Shown: positions 8,726 to 16,035 of the stretch, in pieces
Layout: each line of letters begins with the position of its first letter
Position numbering within the stretch: the stretch's first letter is position 1
NCBI RefSeq assembly: GCF_024295805.1
Contig: NZ_JANCLX010000017.1
Location: forward strand, 1-64,000
DNA from: Streptomyces cucumeris
GTDB lineage: Bacteria; Actinomycetota; Actinomycetes; Streptomycetales; Streptomycetaceae
Direction of reading: 5' to 3'
Length of the DNA stretch: 64,000 bases
Program-made: the position numbers and the translations under genes
The notes under the pieces: model-generated
Seen by the model: only the letters and a program-made list of their open reading frames with translations
Told to the model about the DNA's origin: nothing
Database searches by the model: none

Positions 8726-9048
8726 CAGATGTCCTCACCGGTCCGCTTGGCAACGCGGATCTTGTTGCCCTCGTCGTCGAAGCGGTACCCGACGCGGGTG
8801 ACGACCTTGTTGCCGTCCTTCTCCACCACGAGCTGCACATTGCTCACGTGGATCGGGGCCTCGGTCGTCACGATGCCGCCGGTCTTCGACCCACGAGCGG
8901 TCTGTCCGGCCTTGGTGTGCTTCTTGACCCGGTTGACACCCTCGACCAGGACGCGGTCCTCACGGGGGAAGGCCGCGATGACCTTGCCCTGCTTGCCCTT
9001 GTCCTTACCGGTGATGACCTGGACCAGGTCGCCCTTCTTGATCTTCAT
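8725..9048 (-). CDS. rplX: 50S ribosomal protein L24
   Basis: L24 is an assembly-initiator protein near the exit tunnel. The 107-residue product has the KOW motif at the N-terminus (KGDLVQVITGKDKGKQGKV) typical of L24. It starts 3 bp after rplN and ends overlapping the rplE start. Confidence 0.97.
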   Translation of the reverse strand: MKIKKGDLVQVITGKDKGKQGKVIAAFPREDRVLVEGVNRVKKHTKAGQTARGSKTGGIVTTEAPIHVSNVQLVVEKDGNKVVTRVGYRFDDEGNKIRVAKRTGEDI

Positions 9049-9051
9049 CGG

Positions 9052-9420
9052 TTACAGCACCTCCGGCGCGAGCGAGATGATCTTCATGAACTTCTTCTCG
9101 CGCAGCTCACGGCCCACGGGGCCGAAGATACGGGTGCCGCGGGGGTCGCCATCGTTCTTGAGGATGACGGCCGCGTTCTCGTCGAAGCGGATGTACGAAC
9201 CGTCCGGGCGGCGGCGCTCCTTGACGGTGCGCACGATGACCGCCTTGACGACGTCACCCTTCTTCACGTTGCCACCGGGGATCGCGTCCTTGACGGTGGC
9301 GACGATGACGTCACCGATGCCCGCGTAGCGGCGACCGGAGCCACCGAGAACACGGATGCAAAGGATTTCCTTCGCGCCCGTGTTGTCGGCGACGCGCAGT
9401 CGCGACTCCTGCTGGATCAC
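9052..9420 (-). CDS. rplN: 50S ribosomal protein L14
   Basis: L14 lies at the subunit interface and forms bridges to 16S rRNA. The 122-residue product begins with a GTG codon (MIQQESRLRVADNTGAKEI) and has the signature AVIVRTVKERRRPDGSYIRF. It is the first gene after the hairpin at 9449-9480, so it marks the head of the spc part of the cluster. Confidence 0.97.
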   Translation of the reverse strand: MIQQESRLRVADNTGAKEILCIRVLGGSGRRYAGIGDVIVATVKDAIPGGNVKKGDVVKAVIVRTVKERRRPDGSYIRFDENAAVILKNDGDPRGTRIFGPVGRELREKKFMKIISLAPEVL

Positions 9421-9448
9421 GTCTATCTCCTGATCGTCTGCCGGTTCC

Positions 9449-9480
9449 CGGCAGGGGCTCGATGTACCGAGCCCCTGCCG
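9449..9480 (-). terminator. Hairpin at the S10/spc boundary
   Basis: Perfect 13-base arms (CGGCAGGGGCTCG and its complement) with a 6-base loop sit in the 100-bp gap between rpsQ and rplN, exactly where the S10 and spc operons meet in other bacteria. No U-run is visible, so attenuation or RNA processing is as likely as full termination. Confidence 0.7.
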
Positions 9481-9520
9481 AGCCTGGCGGAACTGTCCAG
9501 AAGGCTGTTGCCTTCAGGAA

Positions 9521-9808
9521 TTACTTGGCCTTCTCGAGGATCTCGACGACGCGCCAGCGCTTGGTCGCGGACAGCGGCCGGGTCTCCATGAGGAGGACGC
9601 GGTCGCCGACACCCGCGGCGTTCTGCTCGTCGTGGGCCTTGAGCTTGTTGGTACGGCGGATGACCTTGCCGTACAGCGCGTGCTTGACGCGGTCCTCGAC
9701 GGCGACGACGACGGTCTTGTCCATCTTGTCGCTGACGACCAGACCCTCACGGGTCTTGCGGAATCCGCGCTTCTGCGTTGCGTTCTCAGTCACATTCGTC
9801 TCGCTCAT
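9521..9808 (-). CDS. rpsQ: 30S ribosomal protein S17
   Basis: S17 is an OB-fold primary binder of 16S rRNA helix 11. The 95-residue product has a short polar N-terminal extension before FRKTREGLVVSDKMDKTVVV, the family core, and ends with WRVVEILEKAK. Its ATG overlaps the rpmC stop by one base. It is the last gene before the S10/spc boundary hairpin. Confidence 0.97.
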   Translation of the reverse strand: MSETNVTENATQKRGFRKTREGLVVSDKMDKTVVVAVEDRVKHALYGKVIRRTNKLKAHDEQNAAGVGDRVLLMETRPLSATKRWRVVEILEKAK

Positions 9809-10032
9809 CAGGCGCTCTCCACCGTCTCGATGCCGAGCTCGCGCTCCCGCATCAGGGTGTAGATCCGGGCGATGTCCTTGCGGACGGCCTTCAGCCGGCC
9901 GTGGTTCTCAAGCTGTCCGGTCGCCGCCTGGAAGCGGAGGTTGAACAGCTCTTCCTTGGCCTCACGCAGCTTGCCAACGAGGTCCTCGTTGTTCAGCTCA
10001 CGCAGCTCGGACGCCTTGGTACCGGCCGCCAT
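9808..10032 (-). CDS. rpmC: 50S ribosomal protein L29
   Basis: L29 lies beside the exit tunnel and forms a docking site for trigger factor and SRP with L23. The ATG at 10032 gives 74 residues (MAAGTKASELRELNNEDLV). It overlaps the rplP TGA by one base, which favours it over the in-frame GTG one codon upstream. The helical hairpin with KEELFNLRFQAATGQL is typical. Confidence 0.97.
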   Translation of the reverse strand: MAAGTKASELRELNNEDLVGKLREAKEELFNLRFQAATGQLENHGRLKAVRKDIARIYTLMRERELGIETVESA

Positions 10033-10451
10033 CACGACTCACCTGCCTCGCGCCGCACGATCCGGCACTTCATCGGGAGCTTGTGAGCAGCGCGGGTGAG
10101 CGCCTCACGCGCAGTCTTCTCGTTCGGGTAGGACAGCTCGAACATCACCCGACCGGGCTTGACGTTCGCGATCCACCACTCCGGCGAACCCTTACCGGAA
10201 CCCATGCGGGTCTCAGCAGGCTTCTTCGTCAGCGGACGGTCCGGGTAGATGTTGATCCAGACCTTGCCGCCACGCTTGATGTGGCGGGTCATCGCGATAC
10301 GAGCGGCCTCGATCTGACGGTTGGTGACGTACGCCGGGGTGACGGCCTGGATGCCGTACTCGCCGAACGCCAGCTCCGTACCGCCCTTGGCCATACCGGA
10401 CCGCTTGGGGTGGTGCTGCTTGCGGTGCTTGACCCTGCGAGGGATCAGCAT
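10032..10451 (-). CDS. rplP: 50S ribosomal protein L16
   Basis: L16 organises the A-site region of the large subunit. The 139-residue product starts MLIPRRVKHRKQHHPKRSG and has the signatures RIAMTRHIKRGGKVWINIYP and MGSGKGSPEWWIANVKPGR. It lies 5 bp after rpsC and is coupled to rpmC by a one-base overlap. Confidence 0.98.
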   Translation of the reverse strand: MLIPRRVKHRKQHHPKRSGMAKGGTELAFGEYGIQAVTPAYVTNRQIEAARIAMTRHIKRGGKVWINIYPDRPLTKKPAETRMGSGKGSPEWWIANVKPGRVMFELSYPNEKTAREALTRAAHKLPMKCRIVRREAGES

Positions 10452-10456
10452 GTCGG

Positions 10457-11287
10457 TCAGGCCTCCGTTCCGGTGCTCTCAGCAGCCGGAGCGGCGGCAG
10501 CCTCGGCCTTGGGGGCCTCGGCGGCGGGGGCGCTCTGCTGCTGCTGCGGCTTACGGCCGCGGCCACCGCGCTCGCCACCACGGCGCTGCGGGCGGTCGCT
10601 GCCACCACGCGACGGGCGGTTGCCCGCACGGGCGGCGGCGTTCTCGGCGCGGACCTCGGCGATGTTCTTCACATCGCCCTTGTAGATCCACACCTTGACG
10701 CCGATGCGGCCGAAGGTGGTCTTGGCCTCGAAGAAGCCGTAGTCGACGTTGGCGCGGAGCGTGTGCAGGGGCACACGGCCCTCGCGGTAGAACTCCGAAC
10801 GCGACATCTCGGCACCGCCGAGACGGCCACCACACTGGATCTTGATGCCCTTGGCACCGGCCTTCATCGTGGACTGCATGCTCTTACGCATGGCACGACG
10901 GAAGGAGACGCGGGAGGAGAGCTGCTCGGCGACGGCCTGCGCGACCAGCTGAGCATCGGTCTCGGGGTTCTTGACCTCGAGGATGTTCAGCTGCACCTGC
11001 TTGCCGGTGAGCTTCTCCAGCTCGCCGCGGATACGGTCGGCCTCCGCGCCGCGGCGGCCGATGACGATGCCCGGCCGGGCGGTGTGGATGTCGACGCGGA
11101 CGCGGTCACGGGTGCGCTCGATCTCCACCTTGGAGATACCGGCGCGCTCCATGCCCTTCGTCATCATCCGGCGGATGGCGACGTCTTCCTTGACGTAGTC
11201 CTTGTACAGCTTGTCGGCGTACCAGCGGGACTTGAAGTCCGTGGTGATGCCGAGCCGGAACCCGTGCGGGTTAACCTTCTGGCCCAT
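10457..11287 (-). CDS. rpsC: 30S ribosomal protein S3
   Basis: S3 lines the mRNA entry pore. The 276-residue product has the KH domain (VIGRRGAEADRIRGELEKLTG) and C-terminal S3 domain, then a low-complexity Arg/Gly/Gln and Ala/Glu-rich tail of about 60 residues, normal for Streptomyces. The ATG at 11287 overlaps the rplV TAA by one base. Confidence 0.98.
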   Translation of the reverse strand: MGQKVNPHGFRLGITTDFKSRWYADKLYKDYVKEDVAIRRMMTKGMERAGISKVEIERTRDRVRVDIHTARPGIVIGRRGAEADRIRGELEKLTGKQVQLNILEVKNPETDAQLVAQAVAEQLSSRVSFRRAMRKSMQSTMKAGAKGIKIQCGGRLGGAEMSRSEFYREGRVPLHTLRANVDYGFFEAKTTFGRIGVKVWIYKGDVKNIAEVRAENAAARAGNRPSRGGSDRPQRRGGERGGRGRKPQQQQSAPAAEAPKAEAAAAPAAESTGTEA

Positions 11288-11634
11288 TACCGGGTTCCTT
11301 CCTTGCTGCTGACGACCACGGTGATGTGGCTGGTCCGCTTGCGGATCCGGTAGGCGCGGCCCTGGGCGCGCGGACGGAACCGCTTCAGGGTCGGGCCCTC
11401 GTCGACATAGGCCTCGGAGATGACGAGGCTGTCGGCGTCGGTGTGGTCGTAGTTGTGTGCAGCGTTGGCAATGGCGCTGTCCAGCACCTTGCCGACGGGC
11501 ACGCTCGCGGCCTGCGGGGCAAAGCGCAGGACCGCCTGGGCCTCCGTGGCGCCCATGCCACGGATGAGGTCCACCACGCGGCGGGCCTTCATGGGCGTGA
11601 CGCGGATGTACCGCGCCTGGGCCCTGGCTTCCAT
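11287..11634 (-). CDS. rplV: 50S ribosomal protein L22
   Basis: L22 extends a hairpin into the exit tunnel and is a macrolide-resistance site. The start at 11634 (MEARAQARYIRVTPMKARR, 115 residues) is preceded by GAAGGGA at a good distance. An in-frame ATG at 11658 (MTDTEGTT) also has a GGAG upstream and would give 123 residues, so the start is not certain. The loop region GPTLKRFRPRAQGRAYRIRK is intact. Confidence 0.95.
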   Translation of the reverse strand: MEARAQARYIRVTPMKARRVVDLIRGMGATEAQAVLRFAPQAASVPVGKVLDSAIANAAHNYDHTDADSLVISEAYVDEGPTLKRFRPRAQGRAYRIRKRTSHITVVVSSKEGTR

Positions 11635-11677
11635 GGTTGTCCCTTCGGTGTCAGTCATAGTCTTCGCACTCCGCCGA

Positions 11678-11959
11678 TCAGCGACGACGCGACTTGCGGT
11701 CGTCCTTCTCGTGGCCGCGGAAGGTGCGGGTCGGCGCGAACTCGCCGAGCTTGTGGCCGACCATCGACTCGGAGACGAACACCGGGACGTGCTTACGGCC
11801 GTCGTGCACCGCGATCGTGTGGCCGAGCATGGCCGGGACGATCATCGAGCGGCGGGACCAGGTCTTGATGACGTTCTTGGTGCCGGCTTCGTTCTGGACA
11901 TCCACCTTCTTGATCAGGTGGTCGTCGACGAAGGGCCCCTTCTTGAGACTGCGCGGCAT
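11678..11959 (-). CDS. rpsS: 30S ribosomal protein S19
   Basis: S19 is in the small-subunit head with S13. The 93-residue product MPRSLKKGPFVDDHLIKKV has the full signature MLGHTIAVHDGRKHVPVFV and a basic tail. It sits 12 bp after rplB and before rplV in the invariant S10 order. Confidence 0.98.
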   Translation of the reverse strand: MPRSLKKGPFVDDHLIKKVDVQNEAGTKNVIKTWSRRSMIVPAMLGHTIAVHDGRKHVPVFVSESMVGHKLGEFAPTRTFRGHEKDDRKSRRR

Positions 11960-11971
11960 CTAAACCCGCTC

Positions 11972-12808
11972 CTAGCGCTTCTTGTTCGTCTTGCGGCGGC
12001 GGACGATGTACTTGTTGCTGGCCTTCTTCGGCGAGCGCGTACGGCCCTCCTTCTGACCCCACGGCGAGACCGGGTGGCGACCACCGGAGGTCTTGCCCTC
12101 ACCACCACCGTGCGGGTGGTCGACAGGGTTCATGACCACACCACGAACGGTCGGGCGGACGCCCTTCCAGCGCATGCGGCCGGCCTTGCCCCAGTTGATG
12201 TTCGACTGCTCGGCGTTGCCGACCTCGCCCACAGTGGCGCGGCAGCGGACGTCGACCAGGCGGATCTCACCGGACGGCATACGAAGGTGGGCCATGGAGC
12301 CCTCCTTCGCCAGCAGCTGCACGGAGGCACCCGCGGAGCGGGCGAACTTCGCGCCGCCGCCGGGCCGCAGCTCGATGGCGTGGATCGTGGTACCAACCGG
12401 GATGTTGCGCAGCGCCAGGTTGTTACCGGGCTTGATGTCGGCACCGGGGCCGTTCTCGATCCGGTCGCCCTGCGACAGGCCGCGCGGCGCGATGATGTAG
12501 CGCTTCTCGCCGTCGGCGTAGTGCAGCAGCGCGATGCGCGCGGTGCGGTTGGGGTCGTACTCGATGTGCGCGACCTTCGCCGGGACGCCGTCCTTGTCGT
12601 GACGGCGGAAGTCGATCACGCGGTACGCACGCTTGTGACCGCCACCCTGGTGGCGGACCGTGATGCGGCCGGCGTTGTTACGACCACCCTTGCTGTGCAG
12701 CGGGCGGACCAGCGACTTCTCCGGCGTGGACCGCGTGATCTCGACGAAGTCGGCGACGCTGGAGCCACGACGGCCCGGGGTCGTCGGCTTGTACTTGCGG
12801 ATACCCAT
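11972..12808 (-). CDS. rplB: 50S ribosomal protein L2
   Basis: L2 is one of the most conserved large-subunit proteins, needed for subunit joining and peptidyl transfer. The 278-residue product starts MGIRKYKPTTPGRRGSSVAD and carries the signature VMNPVDHPHGGGEG with the key His near residue 230. Both OB-like and SH3-like domains are present. Confidence 0.98.
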   Translation of the reverse strand: MGIRKYKPTTPGRRGSSVADFVEITRSTPEKSLVRPLHSKGGRNNAGRITVRHQGGGHKRAYRVIDFRRHDKDGVPAKVAHIEYDPNRTARIALLHYADGEKRYIIAPRGLSQGDRIENGPGADIKPGNNLALRNIPVGTTIHAIELRPGGGAKFARSAGASVQLLAKEGSMAHLRMPSGEIRLVDVRCRATVGEVGNAEQSNINWGKAGRMRWKGVRPTVRGVVMNPVDHPHGGGEGKTSGGRHPVSPWGQKEGRTRSPKKASNKYIVRRRKTNKKR

Positions 12809-12855
12809 TTCTCAGTCCTCGGAATATTCCGGACTTCTGGACGTTCCGATCTCCG

Positions 12856-13182
12856 TTAGGAGACCGGGCCGCCGAAGATGTCGATGCGGTCGCCCTCGGC
12901 GAGGGTCACGATGGCGCGCTTGGTGTCCTTGCGCTTGCCGTAGCCGGTCTTGGTCCGCTTGCGCTTACCCTGCCGGTTGATCGTGTTGACCCCGGTGACC
13001 TTGACCGAGAAGACCGTCTCGACGGCCTGCTTGATCTGGGTCTTGTTGGCGCCGGGCGCGACGATGAACGTGTACTTGTTCTCGTCGAGCAGCGCGTAGC
13101 TCTTCTCCGAGACCACCGGCTTGACGAGAACGTCGCGGGGGTCCGTGAAGGTCTTGCTGGTGACAGCGGTCGCCTCACTCAT
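12856..13182 (-). CDS. rplW: 50S ribosomal protein L23
   Basis: L23 is the main docking site for trigger factor and SRP at the exit tunnel. The 108-residue product has a short polar extension, then DVLVKPVVSEKSYALLDEN and the basic loop RQGKRKRTKTGYGKRKDTKR. Its ATG overlaps the rplD stop by one base. Confidence 0.97.
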   Translation of the reverse strand: MSEATAVTSKTFTDPRDVLVKPVVSEKSYALLDENKYTFIVAPGANKTQIKQAVETVFSVKVTGVNTINRQGKRKRTKTGYGKRKDTKRAIVTLAEGDRIDIFGGPVS

Positions 13183-13835
13183 CAGGCGGCGCTCCCTTCG
13201 GTCTTCTCAGCGGCCTTGGGACCAGCCACGAAGGACTCGAAGGCGGCCTTGGTGAAGACCACGTCGTCGGAGACGAGCACGTCGTACGTGTTCAGCTGGC
13301 CCGGCTCCAGGAGGTGCACCTGGGGCAGGTTGCGGGCGGACAGCCACGCGGTCTCGTCGCTCCGCTCGGCGACCAGGAGCACGTTCTTGCGCTCGCTGAT
13401 CTTGCCCAGCAGGACCTTCGCGGCCTTCGTGGAGACGTCGCCGTCGACCACGCCGGACACCACGTGGATGCGGCTGTGGCGCGCCCGGTCGGAGAGGGCA
13501 CCGCGCAGGGCGGCGGCCTTCATCTTCTTCGGGGTGCGCTGGCTGTAGTCGCGCGGCACGGGACCGTGCACGACGCCACCGCCGGCGAACTGCGGCGCGC
13601 GGGTCGAACCCTGGCGGGCGCGGCCGGTGCCCTTCTGGCGGTACGGCTTCTTGCCACCGCCACGGACCTCGCCGCGGGTCTTGGTCTTGTGCGTGCCCTG
13701 TCGGGCAGCGGCCAGCTGTGCGACGACGACCTGGTGGATCAGCGGGATGCTGACCTGCGCGTCGAAGATCTCCGCGGGGAGCTCGACGGTCCCGGCCTTG
13801 TCGCCAGCCGGCGAAAGGATGTCAATGGTGCTCAT
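13182..13835 (-). CDS. rplD: 50S ribosomal protein L4
   Basis: L4 sends a loop into the exit tunnel and in E. coli autoregulates the S10 operon. The 217-residue product has the extended-loop sequence GGGKKPYRQKGTGRARQGST at residues 60-79, the tunnel loop where macrolide resistance mutations arise. It lies 8 bp after rplC. Confidence 0.97.
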   Translation of the reverse strand: MSTIDILSPAGDKAGTVELPAEIFDAQVSIPLIHQVVVAQLAAARQGTHKTKTRGEVRGGGKKPYRQKGTGRARQGSTRAPQFAGGGVVHGPVPRDYSQRTPKKMKAAALRGALSDRARHSRIHVVSGVVDGDVSTKAAKVLLGKISERKNVLLVAERSDETAWLSARNLPQVHLLEPGQLNTYDVLVSDDVVFTKAAFESFVAGPKAAEKTEGSAA

Positions 13836-13843
13836 CGGTTACC

Positions 13844-14488
13844 TCAGGCCCCCTTGGCCGCGGTACGGACCAGGACGAGGCCGCCGTTCGGACCAGGAAC
13901 CGCTCCCTTGATCAGGAGCAGACCCTTCTCCGCGTCAACGGCGTGGACGGTCAGGTTCTGGGTGGTGACCCGCTCGTTGCCCATGCGGCCGGCCATGCGC
14001 AGGCCCTTGAACACGCGGCCCGGGGTGGCGCAGCCACCGATGGAGCCCGGCGAGCGGTGCTTGCGCTGGGTGCCGTGGCCGGCGCCGAGGCCGGCGAAGC
14101 CGTGGCGCTTCATGACACCGGCGGTGCCCTTGCCCTTGCTGGTGCCGGTCACATCGACCTTCACACCGGACTCGAACACCTCGGCGGTGACCTCCTGGCC
14201 GAGCGTGTACTCGCTGGCGTCAGCGGTACGCAGCTCCACCAGGTGGCGGCGCGGGGTGACGTCGGCCTTGGCGAAGTGGCCCTTGAGGGGCTTGTTCACC
14301 TTGCGCGGGTCGATCTCGCCGAAGGCGATCTGGACGGCGTCGTAGCCGTCGGCGTCGTCGGTACGGACCTGGGTCACGACGCAGGGACCGGCCTTGACGA
14401 CGGTGACCGGGACGACACGGTTGTTCTCGTCCCACACCTGCGTCATGCCGAGCTTCTCGCCCAGGACGCCCTTGATCTGCTTAGCCAT
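13844..14488 (-). CDS. rplC: 50S ribosomal protein L3
   Basis: L3 reaches the peptidyl-transferase centre. The start at 14488, MAKQIKGVLGEKLGMTQVW, gives 214 residues. The conserved central region around GTSKGKGTAGVMKRHGFAG and HRSPGSIGGCATPGRVFKG is intact. The open frame continues upstream through rpsJ in another phase, but that is not the real start. Confidence 0.98.
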   Translation of the reverse strand: MAKQIKGVLGEKLGMTQVWDENNRVVPVTVVKAGPCVVTQVRTDDADGYDAVQIAFGEIDPRKVNKPLKGHFAKADVTPRRHLVELRTADASEYTLGQEVTAEVFESGVKVDVTGTSKGKGTAGVMKRHGFAGLGAGHGTQRKHRSPGSIGGCATPGRVFKGLRMAGRMGNERVTTQNLTVHAVDAEKGLLLIKGAVPGPNGGLVLVRTAAKGA

Positions 14489-14501
14489 CTCGCGCGTCAC
14501 C

Positions 14502-14810
14502 TCAGAGCTTGATCTCGATGTCGACGCCCGCCGGCAGGTCGAGACGCATGAGCGAGTCGACGGTCTTCGGCGTGGGGTCGAGGATGTCGATGAGGCGCTT
14601 GTGCGTACGCATCTCGAAGTGCTCGCGCGAGTCCTTGTACTTGTGCGGCGACTTGATGACGCAGTACACGTTCTTCTCTGTGGGCAGCGGCACCGGGCCC
14701 GCGACCGACGCACCAGTGCGGGTCACCGTCTCGACGATCTTCTTCGCCGAGGAGTCGATGACCTCGTGGTCGTAGGCCTTGAGCCGGATGCGGATCTTCT
14801 GTCCCGCCAT
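14502..14810 (-). CDS. rpsJ: 30S ribosomal protein S10
   Basis: S10 is a head protein of the small subunit and the NusE partner of NusB in antitermination. The start MAGQKIRIRLKAYDHEVID gives the standard 102 residues. It is the first gene of the S10 cluster. Upstream lies about 400 bp without a gene, containing a hairpin element also found upstream of rpsL (14883-14910). Confidence 0.98.
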   Translation of the reverse strand: MAGQKIRIRLKAYDHEVIDSSAKKIVETVTRTGASVAGPVPLPTEKNVYCVIKSPHKYKDSREHFEMRTHKRLIDILDPTPKTVDSLMRLDLPAGVDIEIKL

Positions 14811-15219
14811 GGCTACTTCGTAGTCCTGTCTCTCGTAACGCTCTGGGACCCGGTCGAGTACGCGGCTTCCGCCCCTCCCACTTCCGACCCACGCGGTCGG
14901 GCGTGTCGCGCCCCTTCTCGTAGATCTCCACAGAAGAGATCCCTGGTGAAGGGGTTTGCTGGGGGAGAAAGTCACCCACCGGGCGCCTGGCTGGGGCCCC
15001 GCTGACACTTCCCGGAAGATTCCCGTACTTCCGCCCCTGAGCAGGGACGACGAGTACTGCGGGACTCGCTTCCAGTCCTCCCGGCGGGAGGCGCGCAGCA
15101 TCGGCACTCAACCGAGCAACCTGGCTAGTGTGCCATAACGGCTGCTTCGGACGCCAATCAGGAGCCGGAGAGCATACCCCCTGCGCGGGAGCGCCCAAAC
15201 CCGGCGCCCCGCGCCCCTG
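14811..15219 (-). promoter_or_regulatory. rpsJ upstream region (409 bp, no gene)
   Basis: No credible gene is seen. The segment should contain the promoter of the S10 cluster and a long leader. The only clear structure is the hairpin element at 14883-14910. A possible weak promoter lies near 15120-15150 on the minus strand (TTGGCG, about 19 bp, CACACT), but the match is poor. The lipoprotein gene upstream ends at 15220 without an obvious terminator. Confidence 0.5.
14883..14910 (-). promoter_or_regulatory. Conserved leader hairpin element, rpsJ copy
   Basis: A 28-bp element 73 bp upstream of the rpsJ start. On the transcribed strand it contains the stem-loop CCGACC-GCGTG-GGTCGG preceded by CGCGACACGC. 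The same 28 bp with a single difference occurs 5' of rpsL at 27410-27437, in the same orientation relative to the gene. It is probably in the mRNA leader; its function is not known to me. Confidence 0.7.
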
Positions 15220-16035
15220 TCACGCCCGGTGCCGCCACCACCAGCGCCAGTCCTTCAGGGGGTGCGAGGGCTCACGGTACGCGGTCGGCGGCTGCGGCTT
15301 CGCACCGTCCACCGGAATCCCGGCCTCCGCGGCGCAGCCCAGCTTCGCGGCCAGGGCCCGGGCCACCGAGCGGAGGATGGTCATCGCGGCGCGGCCCTGC
15401 TCGGCCGCGGGCAGGTCCGAGCGGCCCGCGGCCCCCTCCGGGCGGTGGAAGCCCGGCAGCGACAGGGCGCCCATCAGGAACGGCGGGCCGTTCCGGTGCA
15501 GCCCCTCGGTGCAGGGGAAGACGATCTCCGCCCCGCGCCCGCTCGATGAGCCGTACATGCCCACGTGATAGGACTCACCGTCCGCGGGCAGCCGGTCCGG
15601 CCAGTCCATCAGCGCGTCGACGTGCACGAACTCGACGGTGAACAGGGCGTCGGCCGCATCGTCCGCCGGACGGTGCACCCGGCACAGCTCGGTGCGGGTC
15701 GTCGGCACGTCCGCCCGGCGGCGCAGACGCGGGACGGCCCGGTCGAAGGGCACCCCTTTCCGCTCCCGCAGGGCCGACTTCCCGCTCAGCCGGTCCAGAG
15801 CCCTCCGGGCGTCCGCGTCGAGGGAGGATCCGCACAGCGTGGTGGTGGGAACGCCCTCGGCCTCCGGCTCCTCCGTCCCGTCCGCGCAGGAGGCCGTGGC
15901 CAGGGCCATGGCCAGGGCGAGCGCGAGCAGCGCCGTCCGGCGGCGCCGGAACCCGCGGTCAGCCCGGATAGGGCTTGCGGCCCAGATGAGCGGCCTCCCC
16001 CGCCCCGGTTCCGTGGTACTTCTCCTTGAGGTCAT
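15220..16035 (-). CDS. Putative secreted lipoprotein next to WXG-type genes
   Basis: I do not recognise a family. The mature part follows a hydrophobic signal segment (TALLALALAMALATASC) whose lipobox TASC predicts lipid attachment at Cys. About 220 residues follow, with four further Cys-containing spots and a basic, Trp-rich end (DWRWWWRHRA). The start is uncertain. The ATG at 16035 (271 residues) overlaps the upstream gene by 77 bp and gives an unusually long N-region of about 40 residues; no ATG or GTG lies closer. The overlap and shared strand suggest one operon with the WXG-like genes, so a surface role linked to them is plausible. Confidence 0.6.
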   Translation of the reverse strand: MTSRRSTTEPGRGRPLIWAASPIRADRGFRRRRTALLALALAMALATASCADGTEEPEAEGVPTTTLCGSSLDADARRALDRLSGKSALRERKGVPFDRAVPRLRRRADVPTTRTELCRVHRPADDAADALFTVEFVHVDALMDWPDRLPADGESYHVGMYGSSSGRGAEIVFPCTEGLHRNGPPFLMGALSLPGFHRPEGAAGRSDLPAAEQGRAAMTILRSVARALAAKLGCAAEAGIPVDGAKPQPPTAYREPSHPLKDWRWWWRHRA